DNA from: Megalobrama amblycephala
Taxonomy: Eukaryota; Chordata; Actinopteri; Cypriniformes; Xenocyprididae
Assembly (NCBI RefSeq): GCF_018812025.1
Contig: NC_063044.1
Coordinates: 42,747,330 to 42,811,329, forward strand
Length of the DNA: 64,000 bases
Reading direction: 5' to 3'
The notes below the pieces were generated by a model. It ran no database searches and was not told the origin of the DNA. It saw nothing but the letters and a program-made list of their open reading frames with translations. This document shows positions 11,214 through 24,600 of this stretch, in pieces. Numbering within the stretch: position 1 is the first letter of the stretch; each line of letters opens with the position of its first letter. The translations under genes and the position numbers were made by a program.

Positions 11214-12412
11214 TTAGGGGTTCAAGAGCATAGCACTGAAACCCTATTGTAATTGTTAAAATTTCTAAGGATCAGCATTCTCCCCTAAAAGTGATTAGGC
11301 AGATCAGATCAAACCTTAAGTGTTAGAGACTTTGAGGGCTGGTAGTACTCACACCATCTACAATGCTACCCTGACGGGGGCACTACAGCGGTCAAAAGTA
11401 CGAAAGGGCTCATAACTCCTGAACCATTAGGCGCAGGCTCAAGTATCTTATATCGATGGAATCCTTGACATTGTGGCGAAATCTTGGATTTTGGATTTTT
11501 TTGGAAAGAAAAAAAAAAAAAAACTACTTTTGTGAACTAGTCCTAGGTTTTTGACCCGGTTGGAACCAAGCCAGTGCAGCAAGATTCTCTGGAGTCTGAT
11601 TGTCAAAATTTATCAAAAGAAAGTTGAAATTCCGATTCACGGTCCCTAAGGGCCACCAAAGCGTTCAAAGTGGTTGGATCTACTTTTACTAAAATGGCTA
11701 TAACTTGTGAACGGAATGAGATATTTTCACCAAACTTGGCACACCTATGTAAGAGCCCATTCTGTGGTCACATGAAAAAGGATGTGATGACTGGCCACTT
11801 GGTGGTGCTATAACAGGGAAAAAAAATTGAAAATGGCTATAACTACTTCACCGTTAGTCCGATCGACTTGAAAATTGGCATGCAGTGTCTTCGTAAGAGG
11901 TGCCATGATTGTCTATGAGGACATTGACGCATCTCAAAAAACATCAGCCAATGAATTGAGCAGCTATCAGACAATGTTAACGGAGGAAGATCGGAATGAA
12001 ACTCGCTGGGCCTGTTTGACTCACGGCCCTAGAGGCCTGTGAGAAATTCGCCTTCGCATTTTTCAGTTAGCGCAATTTTTCGTGCACACCCATGACATTT
12101 GTACCATATGGTAGAACTCCTCATTCTGAGCAACTTTGCCTCTAGGACCGCTGCTGTCCATCAAATTGTTTGTTAAATATTGGAGTTTTTTCAAATATTG
12201 GGGTTTTGGGCTCAACCTTGATAACTGTTAAAAAGCTTTATAAACCTTAAATTTTCTATAGTAAATTGCCTGTATTGGCTGTAAATGGTCTTTTACATAT
12301 ATGATCTAAGTGGTTACATGCTTGCTAAATAAACCATAATACCTTTTTACGCATAGGCCTTAAAGCGCTTGAACCCTGATAATTGCTGCTCGCAGCTATA
12401 TTTTTTAAAAAG
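11214..12412 (+). repeat. Dispersed repeat, copy A
   Basis: A repeat unit of about 1.2 kb runs from GGGGTTCAAGAGCATAGCAC to AATTGCTGCTCGCAGCTATA. Copy B at 14565-15357 matches it in the same orientation over many blocks, for example GGCGCTACAG/GGCACTACAG, TCCTGAACCATTAGGC and AACTACTTCACCGTTAGTCC. The two ends carry inverse-related TTCAAG/CTTGAA words, which may be remnants of terminal inverted repeats. No transposase or reverse transcriptase frame is visible. Such repeats are abundant in teleosts. I cannot name the family. Confidence 0.6.
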
Positions 12413-12600
12413 TTAATGCATGTTATTGCAGTTGTTTGAGAAAATAATTCAGTAATCTTATATGCTTCTCCTCTAGAGTTTCAGAAGGGTTCTCAATGTC
12501 TCAAATTATGCTCAAGATGCCAAATCATAATGAACTCAAACATTTCGCATCAAATTATTTCAAGATCAAATGATCTGAGAAGCTGTCCACATTATTTTTA

Positions 12601-12850
12601 TTGGTAATATTTTACAATAACACCCCATTAGTGCATTAACTAACATTAAATAACAAAGAACAACACATTTGTTGCACTATTTATTAATCTTTATTAATAA
12701 ATACACAGCTTTCTATTGTTATTCATGTTTGCTCATTAAATAATATTAACAACTTTTGATTTTAATAATGTATTAGTAAATTGAAATTAACATGAACTAA
12801 AATAAGTAAATGTTTGAGAATTATTTTTAACAAATGAAACCATATTGTAG
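12601..12850. repeat. TTAAC/TTAAT-rich dispersed repeat
   Basis: It begins with GGTAATATTTTACAATAAC and contains TTTTAATAATGTATTAGTAAA. Related copies are at about 17240-17410, 25848-26165 and 57768-58310. The ends tend to be inversely related, so it is probably a degenerate non-autonomous DNA element. Confidence 0.55.
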
Positions 12851-13182
12851 TGGAATTTAGGAATCTTATAGCTCTATAATTATGCTTGACAAAAATAACT
12901 ATATTTTTGTATTTAATTTCTTTAAATGTTGATAGTTGCATGAAACAACCTGAGCAATATAAATTTCTCCTGGCATACTATTATTTAGAATAGTCTTTAT
13001 CCAAAGCAGCTTATGCATTTTAGCACAGAAACAGTCTGTCTTGAGCAACCGGGGGTGAATATTTTTGCTTAGAGCCACAACAGTGAAAGGAGAATCACTT
13101 TTGCAGGATTTTAACCTACATCCTTTGGAATTACCAGCTGAGATCCCCAACCATTACAGACTAAAATGAGTGTTTGGTTGTG

Positions 13183-13408
13183 TACACTGTAAAAAAGAAT
13201 TGTTGGTTTAACTTAAAAAAAATGTAAGTTACCTGGTTGCCTTAAAATTTTGAGTTAATTTAAATTTAAAATTTGAGTTAATACAATGAAGGTGATTGGT
13301 TTATCCAACAGAAACTCTAAATATTATGTTACCTGAACCACGTTAAGTTTTTTTGACAAGAAAAAAATGTTGGGACAACAAATCACGAAAATATTTTTTT
13401 ACAGTGTA
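13183..13408. mobile_element. MITE with perfect 14-bp ends
   Basis: It starts TACACTGTAAAAAA and ends TTTTTTTACAGTGTA, which are exact inverse complements over the ends. A second copy with decayed ends lies at 49469-49699 and matches along its length (for example GTTGGTTTAACTTAAAAAA and AAGTTACCTGGTTGCC). Confidence 0.75.
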
Positions 13409-14458
13409 CAGATTAATGTAGATTTGCACTTCACAAACGGGCATGCTATAAAGTTTTTTTAATTTTTTTTGTTGAGTCAGAACAGAGGCTCAGAGTCCAT
13501 CTGGAAGGTGCTGGTCAGCTGTGAGCAGAAGGATAATCCTCTTATAGGTACAGTCATTTCCTGTGGAGTGAGTGTCACTTCCTCCTGTTTTCTGAAGGGC
13601 ATGTTTATTGTCTAGCGCAGATGACGTTTGTGACCATGCTGTCACAAACAAACCCACAATATCAGATGTCATTGATCGACCCCCCACCAGCTGGATTTTA
13701 TCAGCTCTTATGTAATTTGGCTTTTTTGTGCTCACAGTAGATAATAGAATCGAGCAGCTCCTCAAATTACAAATTAGTTAAAAGGCCCCTTTACGCTCAA
13801 ACCTCCCAATTTCAGCATGCCCACATGTTCCGCTAATGCACTTCTCAATACCCCCATCTGTGCTGCGACCTCTGCACTTTCTCTTTCTGATCAATATCTT
13901 TCTCATCTCATTTCTCATCTTATTCTCTTAGCCAGGTGGCATAACATGCTGGCTGGCGCACATATCTGGCCCGTGTCCTGTGTGCATCCCGTCCTGCGGG
14001 TGTCCATCGGAGAATCGCACAGGATTAGCATCATGCTTTGTCCCAAGTTAACAAGCTCTGTCATGTGTTAATCTCCCTGTCCCCAGGGGACCGAGTTGGT
14101 CCGCTGCTGGTTGCGATGTTTCTCGCTGCTGTGTACTGGGTGGACAGAGGTGCTGGTACCAGCTCCCCTGGTCATGTGACCCTTCTCTGGCATTGTGTGT
14201 CAGATGGATGCACAATTTCCAGAATTTTTATTTGGACAGTTTGCATTTCAGCAAATTGCAGTGCTGTTTTAGGGGCCTTTTACAATGGATGCACCCATGT
14301 TCACAAAACACTAGACAGAATGCAGCAACATAGAAGAGAAATTTTTGTAATTTGCTATGCCATTTAAAAAAGCTTGACATTTATGGTAGAAGAAGCATGA
14401 AAAAAACAATCAAAAATGTCTGACACATACATTCAGTCCAACCGGAAAAACTCTTTTT

Positions 14459-14486
14459 TTGTGTGTGTGTGTGTGTGTGTGTGTGA
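14459..14486. repeat. (TG)n microsatellite
   Basis: About 12 GT units after a T-run. Confidence 0.9.
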
Positions 14487-14564
14487 TCAAAATCACTGAT
14501 TTTGTGTCGGTAATTTCCAGAATTTTGCAGAAAATATGTATTTAAAAAGAAAAAAAACACTCGC

Positions 14565-15357
14565 CCCGGTCAGCCTGATGGGGGCGCTACAGCAATCAAA
14601 AGTGCAAAATGGCTTGTAACTCCTGAACCGTTAGGCATAGGCTCAAGTGTCTTATATAGTTGGAATCCCCGGCTCAAGACGGACAAGATGCATGTCCTTC
14701 TGGCAACATTTTCGGGTATTTTGGATTTTTTGAAAAACCTACTTTTGCAAACTAGTCCCAGGTTTTTGACCCGATTGGAACCAAACCAGTGCAGCAAGTC
14801 TGTTTGTCAAAAGTTATCAAAAAACGTTGAAATTCCGATTCACGATCCCTAAGGGCCGCCGAAATGTTTGAAGTGGGTGGAGCCACTTTTACTAAAATGG
14901 CTATAACTCGTGAACGGAATTAGATATTTTTTAGCACATCTATGTAAGAGCTCAGTCTGTGGTCACATGAAAAAGGATGTGGCAACTGACCACTTGGTGG
15001 TGCTATAACAGGAAAAAAAACATGAAAATGGCTACAACTACTTCACCGTTAGTCCTATTGACTTGAAAACTGGCATGTAGTGTCTTCGCCCGAGGTGCCA
15101 TGACTGTCTATGAGACATTGACGCATCTCAAAAAACGTCCGCCATCGGCCACTGAAATTTGAGCAGCTATCAGACAAGGTTAACGGAGGCCAATCAGAAC
15201 TAAATTTGCTGGGCCTGTTTGACTCACAGCTCTAGAAGCCTGTGAGAAATCCAAAAGAAATCGGCCAACTTGCTAATTAAAACATTATAACTTTTTATTC
15301 ATGTGCTTAGGTCTTACAGCGCCTGAACCCCGATAATTGCTGCTCGCAGTTATATTT
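14565..15357 (+). repeat. Dispersed repeat, copy B
   Basis: It lies in the same orientation as copy A but is shorter (about 0.8 kb), lacking copy A's first part and some internal blocks. It shares ATCAAAAGTGCAAAATGGC-like, CGATTCACGATCCCTAAGGG and AATTGCTGCTCGCAGTTATA blocks. An open frame at 14570-14797 is part of the repeat. Confidence 0.6.
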
Positions 15358-15589
15358 CATGCATGTTTCTTTATCACACTAATGTGTATATAACTTTAAG
15401 TAATACTGCATTTTTGCCATTATATAGTGGTCAAATGGTGAATTATGCAGGATCCCTAAAAATTTAATATTTTGAATGCTCTGCATTCACAAATCATGAA
15501 AAGCTGGTTGGCGGAGTACATTTAACCTACAATCAAAACTAAGGGGACATGGTGATAGAAAAATATGAGATTGTATTTTACTGCTTTTG

Positions 15590-15800
15590 AGTTTGCTCGC
15601 AAAAGTTTTGCGCTTCACCAAGTCTGTTTGCAAAGAATTCCAAGTTAATGTAAAGTTTCTTGAGGGAGGGCAAAAGGTTTGCGAGCGAGCGCCAAGATTC
15701 TTGCGAAAAGGCAAACATTTTGAATGAGAGTGCAAAAATTTTACTAGCGATATCAAAGTTTCTTGGGGCAAGGCAAAAGTTTTGCAAGAGAGCGCAATAG
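15590..15800. repeat. Degenerate tandem repeat rich in GCAAAAGTTTTGC words
   Basis: Words such as GCAAAAGTTTTGC, TTTCTTG and GCGAGAG/GCGAGCGAGCG recur at irregular spacing of about 30-60 bases. Open frames over it on the minus strand are low-information repeats of the same words and are not genes. Confidence 0.5.
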
Positions 15801-17239
15801 TTGTGGTGATAGGCAGAGTCTCAGTACAAAACACACAGAACGCAAGCACACAGAGTTCAAATGGCCTATAAGTGTCCCTTTGTAGGTCACTAATCTGTTG
15901 CATCTCAGACAGTTGTCGAGTGTCTCACTCCCAGGCATAGCACATGTTCCAGAAACCTTATGTAAATCTTCCTTACAGTACAGGGATTACCTCTTTGTCA
16001 CCTGGATTCTGTCCAGGTATCTGCCACAGGAGTTATTGGTGCCTCAGGCAGGAAAAGCTTCTTCAATCCCAGCTAGTTTAGTCTCGGTTTACCATTGGTT
16101 TTGTCTCCATCAAGTCCCCTGAGGGTAATGGTCTCAAAGTGGTTTCTTACAGCCTGACGTCACTACCTTCCTTTCCTCGCGGATTGTTCTGTTGAATGGG
16201 CTGATCTGTTTGTTTTTGTGTGTTAGACAGAGCGGCTTCCCAACCTTTGGCCAAGGGTGTTCTGGGAATGCGCTGGCCGCGATCGCAATCTCCACAGCGG
16301 AGGCAGTAAAGTGGCTTTTGTCAGCTTGGACAGCAGCGGGCCTGTCATGTGCCTCCATGTGTGTCTATCCTCTTTTCACTCCTCCGCGAGGGCCACCACC
16401 CCAACAATCCCTTCTTTGGTGACTTGTTTCATTGCAATGCACCTCGGGCCATCCAACTTCATCTCGGCGTGTGTGTGCTGTATAATGGGCTCAGTCAGGG
16501 CCGCTCAGAGAGTCATGTGATCGGCTTATAGAGAGAGAACCAGTATCTCCACACAGATGCGTCTAAGACGCCGTCCACTCTTGAGTGCTATTATGTAATT
16601 TTTGTTTGTGTTATGGACACCAGCGGTCAGTGGACTATTCATGGACTCATGAAAGCGGTTCTGTGACACAGGCCTCAGTCACACCTTGAGTCAGTCTTTT
16701 GCTGCTCAGATAAAAATCTCTAAGATGTCAACTAAATTAAAAGTTTTTTTTGATGATTTTTGTTTTGGAAATGTATGCAAATTAGTGCATATTTAATTAG
16801 ATGAATTTGATTACTGATTCTCACTCAAACTCTTGATCTTGAACGTTTACCCTTCAGACCAGCATGTTTCAGCCAGAAAACCATGCTTTTACTGCCCCAC
16901 CCTAACGAGGAGACCCGGTGCCCCTGTTTGTTGTGGTCCTTTCTGAATAGAGCCAGTGTTCCCTTGTTTTAGACTGATAGATCGGGGTTGAGGGAGACTT
17001 CTGCAACCTCCGGAGGGCATGGGGTGGGGTGGGGATATTTGCACCTAAATTTAACCTAAATTGTGATGCATATTTGTCAAACATAAACAGGTAAGATTTC
17101 TGCCCTCAAGAAATCATGGCATATTTGCATCTCTTTAAATAATCATCATCAGAATGCATCTATTCAAATTGCTTATGATCAGTATAGATCTGTTCATTAT
17201 GAAAACAATTAAATGTATTCTTTTAAAAAGTGTGAACGG

Positions 17240-17410
17240 TTAAATTATGGCTAGCTAGTTCACAGCGCTTTAACTTATGTTAACAGATGTAACATTTGAT
17301 CTTAAAAATGTATTAGTAAATGTTGAGATTAACATACTTAGAAGTATGATAAATACTTTAGAAGTATTGTTCATTGTTAGTTCGTTAACTAATAACATAT
17401 TACCATTTTT
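17240..17410. repeat. TTAAC-type repeat fragment
   Basis: It contains the words TTAAAAATGTATTAGTAAATG and TTGTTCATTGTTAGTTCGTT, shared with the copies at 12601-12850 and 25848-26165. Confidence 0.45.
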
Positions 17411-20400
17411 AGTACTATTACAGAAATCTTACGTTTCATTTATGTAAGACTGATAAATATTATCAGATTAAGGTTATTTGTTTATAAATTAGTTTCATTG
17501 GTTATACTTTAGTGTATTCGTTAAAACTGTGTAATCAGAATGGATGGAAATATATATGGAATTCAAATACAGAAATCCTACATTTTTTTAAGTGTGTATT
17601 ATTGAGGCACAATGGAGTATTGGCCGGACAGATTTAATATGTGAAATCCTAAACTGTGACAAATTAGTCAGTCCTCTGACCAAACGCCAAATCAGAGGCG
17701 CTGTCGCCAACAACAACGTCCCCAGTGCATGAAAACGGGCCGGGAGAAGCCATGCGATTCATGCAGCATCTCAGTGGTGTGCAAATTTGTGCTTCACCCC
17801 AGCATAATCTCTCCACTGATTGCAATTCGGGGGGATGTGTGTGTGTGGGGGGGGGGGGCATTTCCTATAGTGAGCCATTCAGATTTTGCAATTTGCTGGC
17901 TTGTTTGTTTTACTTGTTCTTCAGTTTTTAGACATGTCGGTTTGGCCCAGAGTGGCTAAAGCTAAGATGGCATTAGCCTGTTAGCACCTGCTGTGCCGCA
18001 GCGGTTAGCTGATTGTGAGAAGCGAGCTTTTCACACAGGGGACTTTTTAAGGAACAATGCAGCACTTAGAAATGCATTTATGCATGCATGCATGCACAGG
18101 GCTGTGTTGTGCTTTGCCCTTGGATAAAGAGGCCAAAGTGCATTTTGCCGCTACAATGCACCGATGACCCGATTAGCATGGGGGTGATCTGCGGTTCTGC
18201 GGCGGGACAATTAAAAGACTCTAATGCGCCGTCACTGGAGACCTGCCATTAATACTGCTTCTAGAAGGTATGCGACACGTCTGTGTGTTCAGCGTTTGTT
18301 TACATCGTATGTGGGTCTTCAGGGGATAAGCGCTTTGCGTCCTGCTGCTGTTAAGAGCGGAGTCATCCCTTCAGAAGCATTAGGATCCTGCACCGGGATT
18401 GGTTACAATAATTGGATGAGGCATTAAGACTGAAGCGTGTGCAGGTTCGTCCCTGAGAGTGACGGAGTGTCGTAAGAGGGTTTGTGGGTAAGAGGGTTTG
18501 CAGGTACGATGGTTCTTATATTTGTAAGGTCACAAAGCCACCACATTTACCTTTTCTGGTCCTTTTCTCCTGCTCAATAGAGCACCAAAATCACCAAGAT
18601 TTTGTTGCACGTTAGGTTTGTAGATTTTATAGGTCATTAGTTTTCCTAAGACCCCACCATGTAGGCCCCCTATTTAAGATATTTTGGGTATTTCTGTAAT
18701 TATGACAAAGCTCCTTGTTTTTAAATTTTATTAACACAAACTGGGAGTACTGATACATTAAATTAACCATGATTCATTTTGTGATTTGAGAAGTTCCAGG
18801 AACTGTATGTTAAAGAAATATGATTTCATTTCTTTTAAAATTTCAATTCAGATAGGAGATTAAACTTTAACTTTTTATCAATCAAATTTTTTCATACTTG
18901 CCTGTCAACATCAGCCACTCTGTAATGTACAGGTCATCAGAAGTCAGAAGAGGTCAGATCCTCCCCCCACAATTAAATGGACACCATAGGCTTCTGACCC
19001 CCCGGGTCACTATTGTTTACATGCAGAGGAAGCTGTCTATATCCCTCAATAGGATCATTAAGGTTGTAAGGCCATGTGATGGTGAGTGTGTTTTCGTCCT
19101 GGAAGGAGGCTTTTTCACCCCTCTAATCTCTTCAGTTCTCCACCACCTGATGTTCTCACAGGCTGATTCTCATCTATCATTCCAAACTGGATCAATAGCA
19201 AGGGTAGAAAGGGTAGAGCGGATACAACAAAGCCTGTATTTATAAGCAATATTAAAATAGAGAGACGTGATCTAGAGGAGGTGTTTTTCATCACAGAAAA
19301 CAGCCCTTAAGCTCTTAAGAGGAAGTGATGTTGCATGTGGTTGAGTTTGTTTATAAAGCTAAAATTTTTGATATTCTTCATTACTAACTAATGCATTATT
19401 CAATCCGACCATATAGTTACTTTTTGCAATTGTGTATTGTAAAATGTAGAAGGTTTTGTGTCTCCAGCACTAGGTAAGTGTGCATGTAATATTTTGTCTG
19501 TAGCGACAGATTCCTCCTCCTTTAATGGCGTTTTCTCCCTTACTTGGGTTCATTTAGGCATCTATGAACATGGCAATTGTGCTCGGATCTGCACCAAAAT
19601 AACCAGTCTGAGATCACCAGAACAAGGTTGTCCCAGCCCTTAGTGGTTCACTTCTGGTGAGAAAGTAAGATGATGAGAAACCAACCTAACAAACCAAATC
19701 ATATCATAATTCATAATGGGAAATGTGTGTAAAAAGCAGCAATGTCTGATTCTGAGTATGTTATTGCAGTTGAAAACTGAATCAAACTAAGAAGAATATG
19801 CATCATTTTAACAGTTCAAGTCCCTGTTTTGGAACAAAGCGAACAATCTGCAAGTCTGACAACTGTCTACTATTGTTCATTTGCCATGTGAACCGTTGTT
19901 TGCAGGTCAATGTGGTCATTGCACAATTCTTATCAGTAACCGATGACCATAGATAGATCTCTGTCTAAGACATAATATATCTTTTCATTTCTATTTTCTC
20001 ATATCTGGCAGCATATATGAAATGCGTTCTTTCCTCTGGGCTTTCTCTCTCTTTTCCATCACTCTCTCTCTCTGTCCCCCTCCCCCAAGTTTCTCTCATT
20101 TGGGATGCTCAGCTGCCTGGACCATCTGTGTGAGGACTGAAGAGATTTTGTAATGGGTAGAATGAGTCTGAGGGGTGGAGGAATGAATGTCAACCGCAGA
20201 AAAAAACTGGGAGATTCTGGAGCTCTGGAATATAATGAGGGCAAGGTATCCGGTGACACTGATGTCCGCTTTATGAGTGCGCATTTTCACTGTTACTCAG
20301 TTATTTTTTTTCCCATGCTCCCCTGAGCCAAGCCACTTCCTCTTGTTGGCATCTTCCACTGGATGAACTTTGCTGTGGAGCTGCCGCTCTTAAATCATGA

Positions 20401-21020
20401 AAACAACATCTGCTTCAGTAAGGCATTGTGGGTAATGCATCTGGCAATGTTGGTTTGCTAGTAGTTTGCAATTAGAAATTCCCCCAAGGGGTTTTGAAAA
20501 CCCAGATATTTTTTATACAAGAATTAGCACCAAAATAATCTTATGATAGATGTCTTGCCAAATGTAAAACTGTATTAATGACAGCTGTAATCTTATGCCA
20601 ACCATCATTCCTAATAGTTGGAAACATCATCTTGTGTGGCTTTAATTCACTTTAGTTACCGTCTAAACAGATCCACAAGCTCTAAATCAGCTGTTGTTTT
20701 CCCTCAGCACAGCAGGCTTTTTACTTCATTCCTAATCTCTTTCTTAAGCAATTTTATCAAGCATTCGCATGCTAACTAAACCTGACTCTTTATCTGATTG
20801 TTCTCTTAGGTCTGTCTGCCATTGACAGGGGGTACAGACTTCTGTCTTGCTCAGACTTGTTTTTTTATTGTCTGAAGTCTCAAATCAGACTATAACTCTT
20901 TTGTTGCTTTTGATTTCAGGTCAGTCTTAGGGCGTCTGATACCAGTAGTCCAACTAGTGCACTGAGTCCTGGGTTCCTGATTTCTCTTCTGCTGAGACGG
21001 ACCTCCAGGACTAGGACAAG

Positions 21021-21603
21021 ATGAAACCGGATGGTGTTGACACGGCAACAATGGAGCCAATGGAAGCATTAAATGCAGGTCCTGCGATCGAGGTGGCACC
21101 AGTGGGTGAGGCTCAGGACCAGGCTTTGCCCACAATGCAAACAGAAGGTGAACCACAGCCAACAGAGGCACATTCCGCAACCAATAAGACTGGAAAGGAC
21201 AAGCCTGCAGACCCCAAAGCTAAGACGAAGGCTCCTGCCAAAACAAAGACACCCACCGCTGGTACCAAGGCATCCACGACCAGCTCCCGTCCCAGCACTG
21301 GTCAAAGCCGTCTAACAAACGGGGCACAGAAGTTGCAAGCTAATGGCGTCACCAAAAAGACCACGACAGGAGGCCTGGAGAAGAAAACCTCAACCACTGC
21401 TGCCTCTAAAAAACCAGTTGGCTCCACTGCTGCACCCACAACCAAGACCCCTACTACCAAGGTGGCTGAGAAGAAGCCGATGGGGACGGCGAGACCTGCC
21501 AGTTCTCCAGCCAATGGCCTGAAGACAACAGGAACAGCGCAGCCCATCAAGAAAGCCCCTGTTGCACCAGCTAATGGTCTGAAGTCTAAACCAAAGACTA
21601 CAG
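21021..21603 (+). CDS. prr36: First coding exon of the PRR36-like gene
   Basis: The exon opens at 20920 after a good acceptor. ATG at 21021 has the context ACAAG, and the exon ends ACTACAG before GTAAGT (phase 1). It encodes residues 1-194 and the first base of codon 195. The composition is Lys/Thr/Ala/Pro with repeated KTP, TTK and PANGLK-like words, resembling basic, disordered microtubule- or nucleic-acid-associated tails. That comparison concerns composition only. Reading into the intron would stop at 21644. Confidence 0.8.
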
Positions 21604-24600
21604 GTAAGTCAAAAGAATCAACCGAGTTCTTGAGTACAGCATAAGTTCAATGAAGGCCAGCTGTCTCCAATCCTACTCCTGGAGAGCTGGGCTGTTTCAA
21701 ATGATTATTTAACAGCAAGCACAAACTATGCAAGCACTCATTTCGAACACAGCTCTGGAGTCCTGCAGACTTTAGTTCCAGCCCTGCTTTGACACACCTG
21801 CCTGTAATTTTCAAGTAACCTTGAAAACCTTGATTAGCTGGTTCAGGTGTGTTTAAATCAACAGGACTGTAGCTCTCCAGGAGCATGGTTGGAGACCCCT
21901 GATGAGGCTAGATTTTTTTTCAAAAGCAATTCTGGTGTAGCACATTATCAAATTTGCACATTGTCTATATTTGTCTTGTTGTTCAATGCTCTTAAACACC
22001 CTTACCATCATCCTTCACTTTAGCTCCAGCTTCAAGGCCCACCACTGCATCCACCACCAAGACCAGCACCACTGGCTCTCCCAAACCTGATAGGCCACCG
22101 GTCGCTAAGACACCCAGGTAGGCATCTCATTGGTTGAGCTCCCAGACTGGGGTTGTTGATTAGAATTCCGCAATGTGGGCCATTGCAGTAGCTCATTCTG
22201 TTCCAAAGTCCTTCAGGCATTGCTTATACAGCCTCACGTTGCAGTCCACATCTCTCTGAGACAATCACTACTCTTCATTTGCTGAATACTTAAAGCACTC
22301 TGCATCAATTCTAAGTCTGAATATGAAAGAATTTCATTTTCTTGGAAATGAACTGGCACAGTCCTCAAATTCCTGATTACAAAAAAAAAAAAAACTGTGA
22401 AGATGAGAGTTTAGAAAGTCTCTATGATTAGACCAACAGTGTCAACATCTTCCCAGTAGTTTCACACAATGAGATGCTGATATAATGCAGATCTCAAGAT
22501 ATCCAGGGCAGATGTAGAGAGATGTTAGGATGATTATCATGCAGGGGGACAATCTGAGTCACGCTGGGAATCAACATGGAGCTCACAGAAGCTGTTTTGA
22601 GATGCCTGCAGACAGCCATGAACAGTGAAGGAGTGTTTTGTAACTTGTTTATAGAGGCATCGAGGGACATCCTGAGGCCTGTAAAGGGGCTCAGACTCAT
22701 GACGTTATGTGTGGGTGGGGGAAAAATATTTGTGACTTTTGTAACATGTGAATATTTGTAATGTGTTATTTGGTCCTACAACCATACACTTTCGCAAATC
22801 TCTTTACATTTTGGCACATCGATTACCTTCTTTCCTTAAACTCTTAGAAGAAGCTTGTGGTGTGTTTATTTCCCCATTTCTTTTAAAGTAAGGAAAAAGG
22901 ACAAAAATGGTTCTGTTGAAGTTATCTTCTGGAGGTTTTAGGTTCTTGTTCAAGAGCAGCTCAATAATTAATTGTTGCTTTAGTTAGTAGCCTTGAATCA
23001 TTAAAAAGCTTTTTTATTAGTAACCTAGCAAAGACAACAACAAAATACAAATAGTTAAGATAAGATAAAAAAAATTGCCTACAATTTGTATGAGCAATTT
23101 GACCTAAGATGTTACTCAGATCCATGATGTGAAAAGTCCAAACAGAGCTCTGCTGTGACATGTAGCATCTCTCCTCCCACATCATACAGCTGAACAGGAA
23201 GTTTATTTCAAGATGAATAGTGTTAAGAGTAAGAAAACTGCTGTCTCAAACACAGACTACATCACACACTGCTTGAAAAGGAAAGACAATTTACACTATT
23301 AGCACTGCAGTATATTCCAGCGATGGGTTTAAGAAAGATAATCTGGGGAATCCACCCTGAGCCTTTGTTTTCTGTCTATGCCTCATTATGACTGTAAGCT
23401 CAAACAGAGAAAAGGCCTCTTGTTGTCCAATTAGTGCAGGAGTTTGTGTTTTTATCGTTATTTTGCCCCTTTGGGCATCTTCGATCGAACATTTAATGCT
23501 GCCTCGGACCAAGGAAGATGACATTTGCGCAGTTGAGCAGCATAGCAAAACATTTTTTTTTGGTATGAGAGAAGTGTCTTAATCTTAATTTAAGTTTTGC
23601 TTCACAGTCCAGTAATATATGACTCAATTTTGGGTGCAGCACATTTTTTTTTTTGTATATGTGACTGTGTGAAGAGTGTTTGTGTAGTGTGCATATACGA
23701 ATCCACCCGTGTGCGTGTTCTGCCTTCAGCAGTAGAGGTTGTACAGGGAATTCTGCATCTACTGAACCTAGTGGTTTTTAAATAAATAAAACATAACATT
23801 AGCATTACTGGTGTGAGCTTGCCACCTAAAACTTTTACATTGCTACATAAAATATGTAGGATTGCATCTTCTACTAGCGGCACCAAACAGAATTGCAAAA
23901 ATGGTGCTTGTTTCCAAATAGGTTTTCAATACCATTCTCCAATTTTGCTCCTGGACTGCTGAAATAAATAGAGCAATGTGTTAAAATGTTTACACTTATG
24001 CAAAATTCACTTTTATATGGTGTTTGGACATAAATGTGTGTTGACAGTGTGTGTACACAACCACCTTATAATGATAAAAATCCAACCACTCCTTTTTATT
24101 TAACCCCATATATCATAAGCAGTGTCTCACAACAAGCCGTTTCCAGATCCCTGGCAGTGTGACGTCACATTAGCCACAGGCCCCGCCCACGAATGTTGAC
24201 AGATACTGTCATTTTAACATAGAACCGCCCTGAGCGAGTTCACAGAGAGTTTACGCAGTCCGCCATTACTGCACTGACGAGAACATCTCCCAAGCGTTTT
24301 AGGTGTTCTGTAGCTGGATGGATTAATCCACATAGTTCTCTCCATTAACTCCCTAAATCTGAGCCGCTGAAGACGAGGTGGAAGATGAGGTGGATTAACT
24401 TTGTTTTCGAAAAAAATGCTCCCTCAACTCTACTGAAATTCGTTTATGTCTGCACAAATGTGAGTGAATCCAGAGTGATACTGGATATGGCAGTAATGAA
24501 GGTGAGAGCACTTTATTACAGTTCATCAGAGTTGATTTACGGATATAAAGTTTACCAATTTATTAAGCACCACTCGAAAAGGCATAAGGTCTTTATATAT

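Larger units (their letters stand above)
8180..20919 (+). other. Probable first intron, repeat-containing
   Basis: No coding exon is supported in these 12.7 kb. They contain short MITEs, a poly-T tract, two copies of a dispersed repeat of about 1 kb, an AT-rich TTAAC-type repeat, a (TG)n tract and a degenerate tandem repeat, all listed separately. Stretches with nothing recognised are about 9480-10240, 10440-11210, 15800-17240 and 17420-20900. Further untranslated exons could be hidden here. No transfer RNA or other structured RNA was recognised. Confidence 0.45.

Noticed and set aside
16192..16531. Several overlapping + strand open frames
   Set aside because: All are short, mutually overlapping and without family features. 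The region shows no good splice sites joining them to coding exons.
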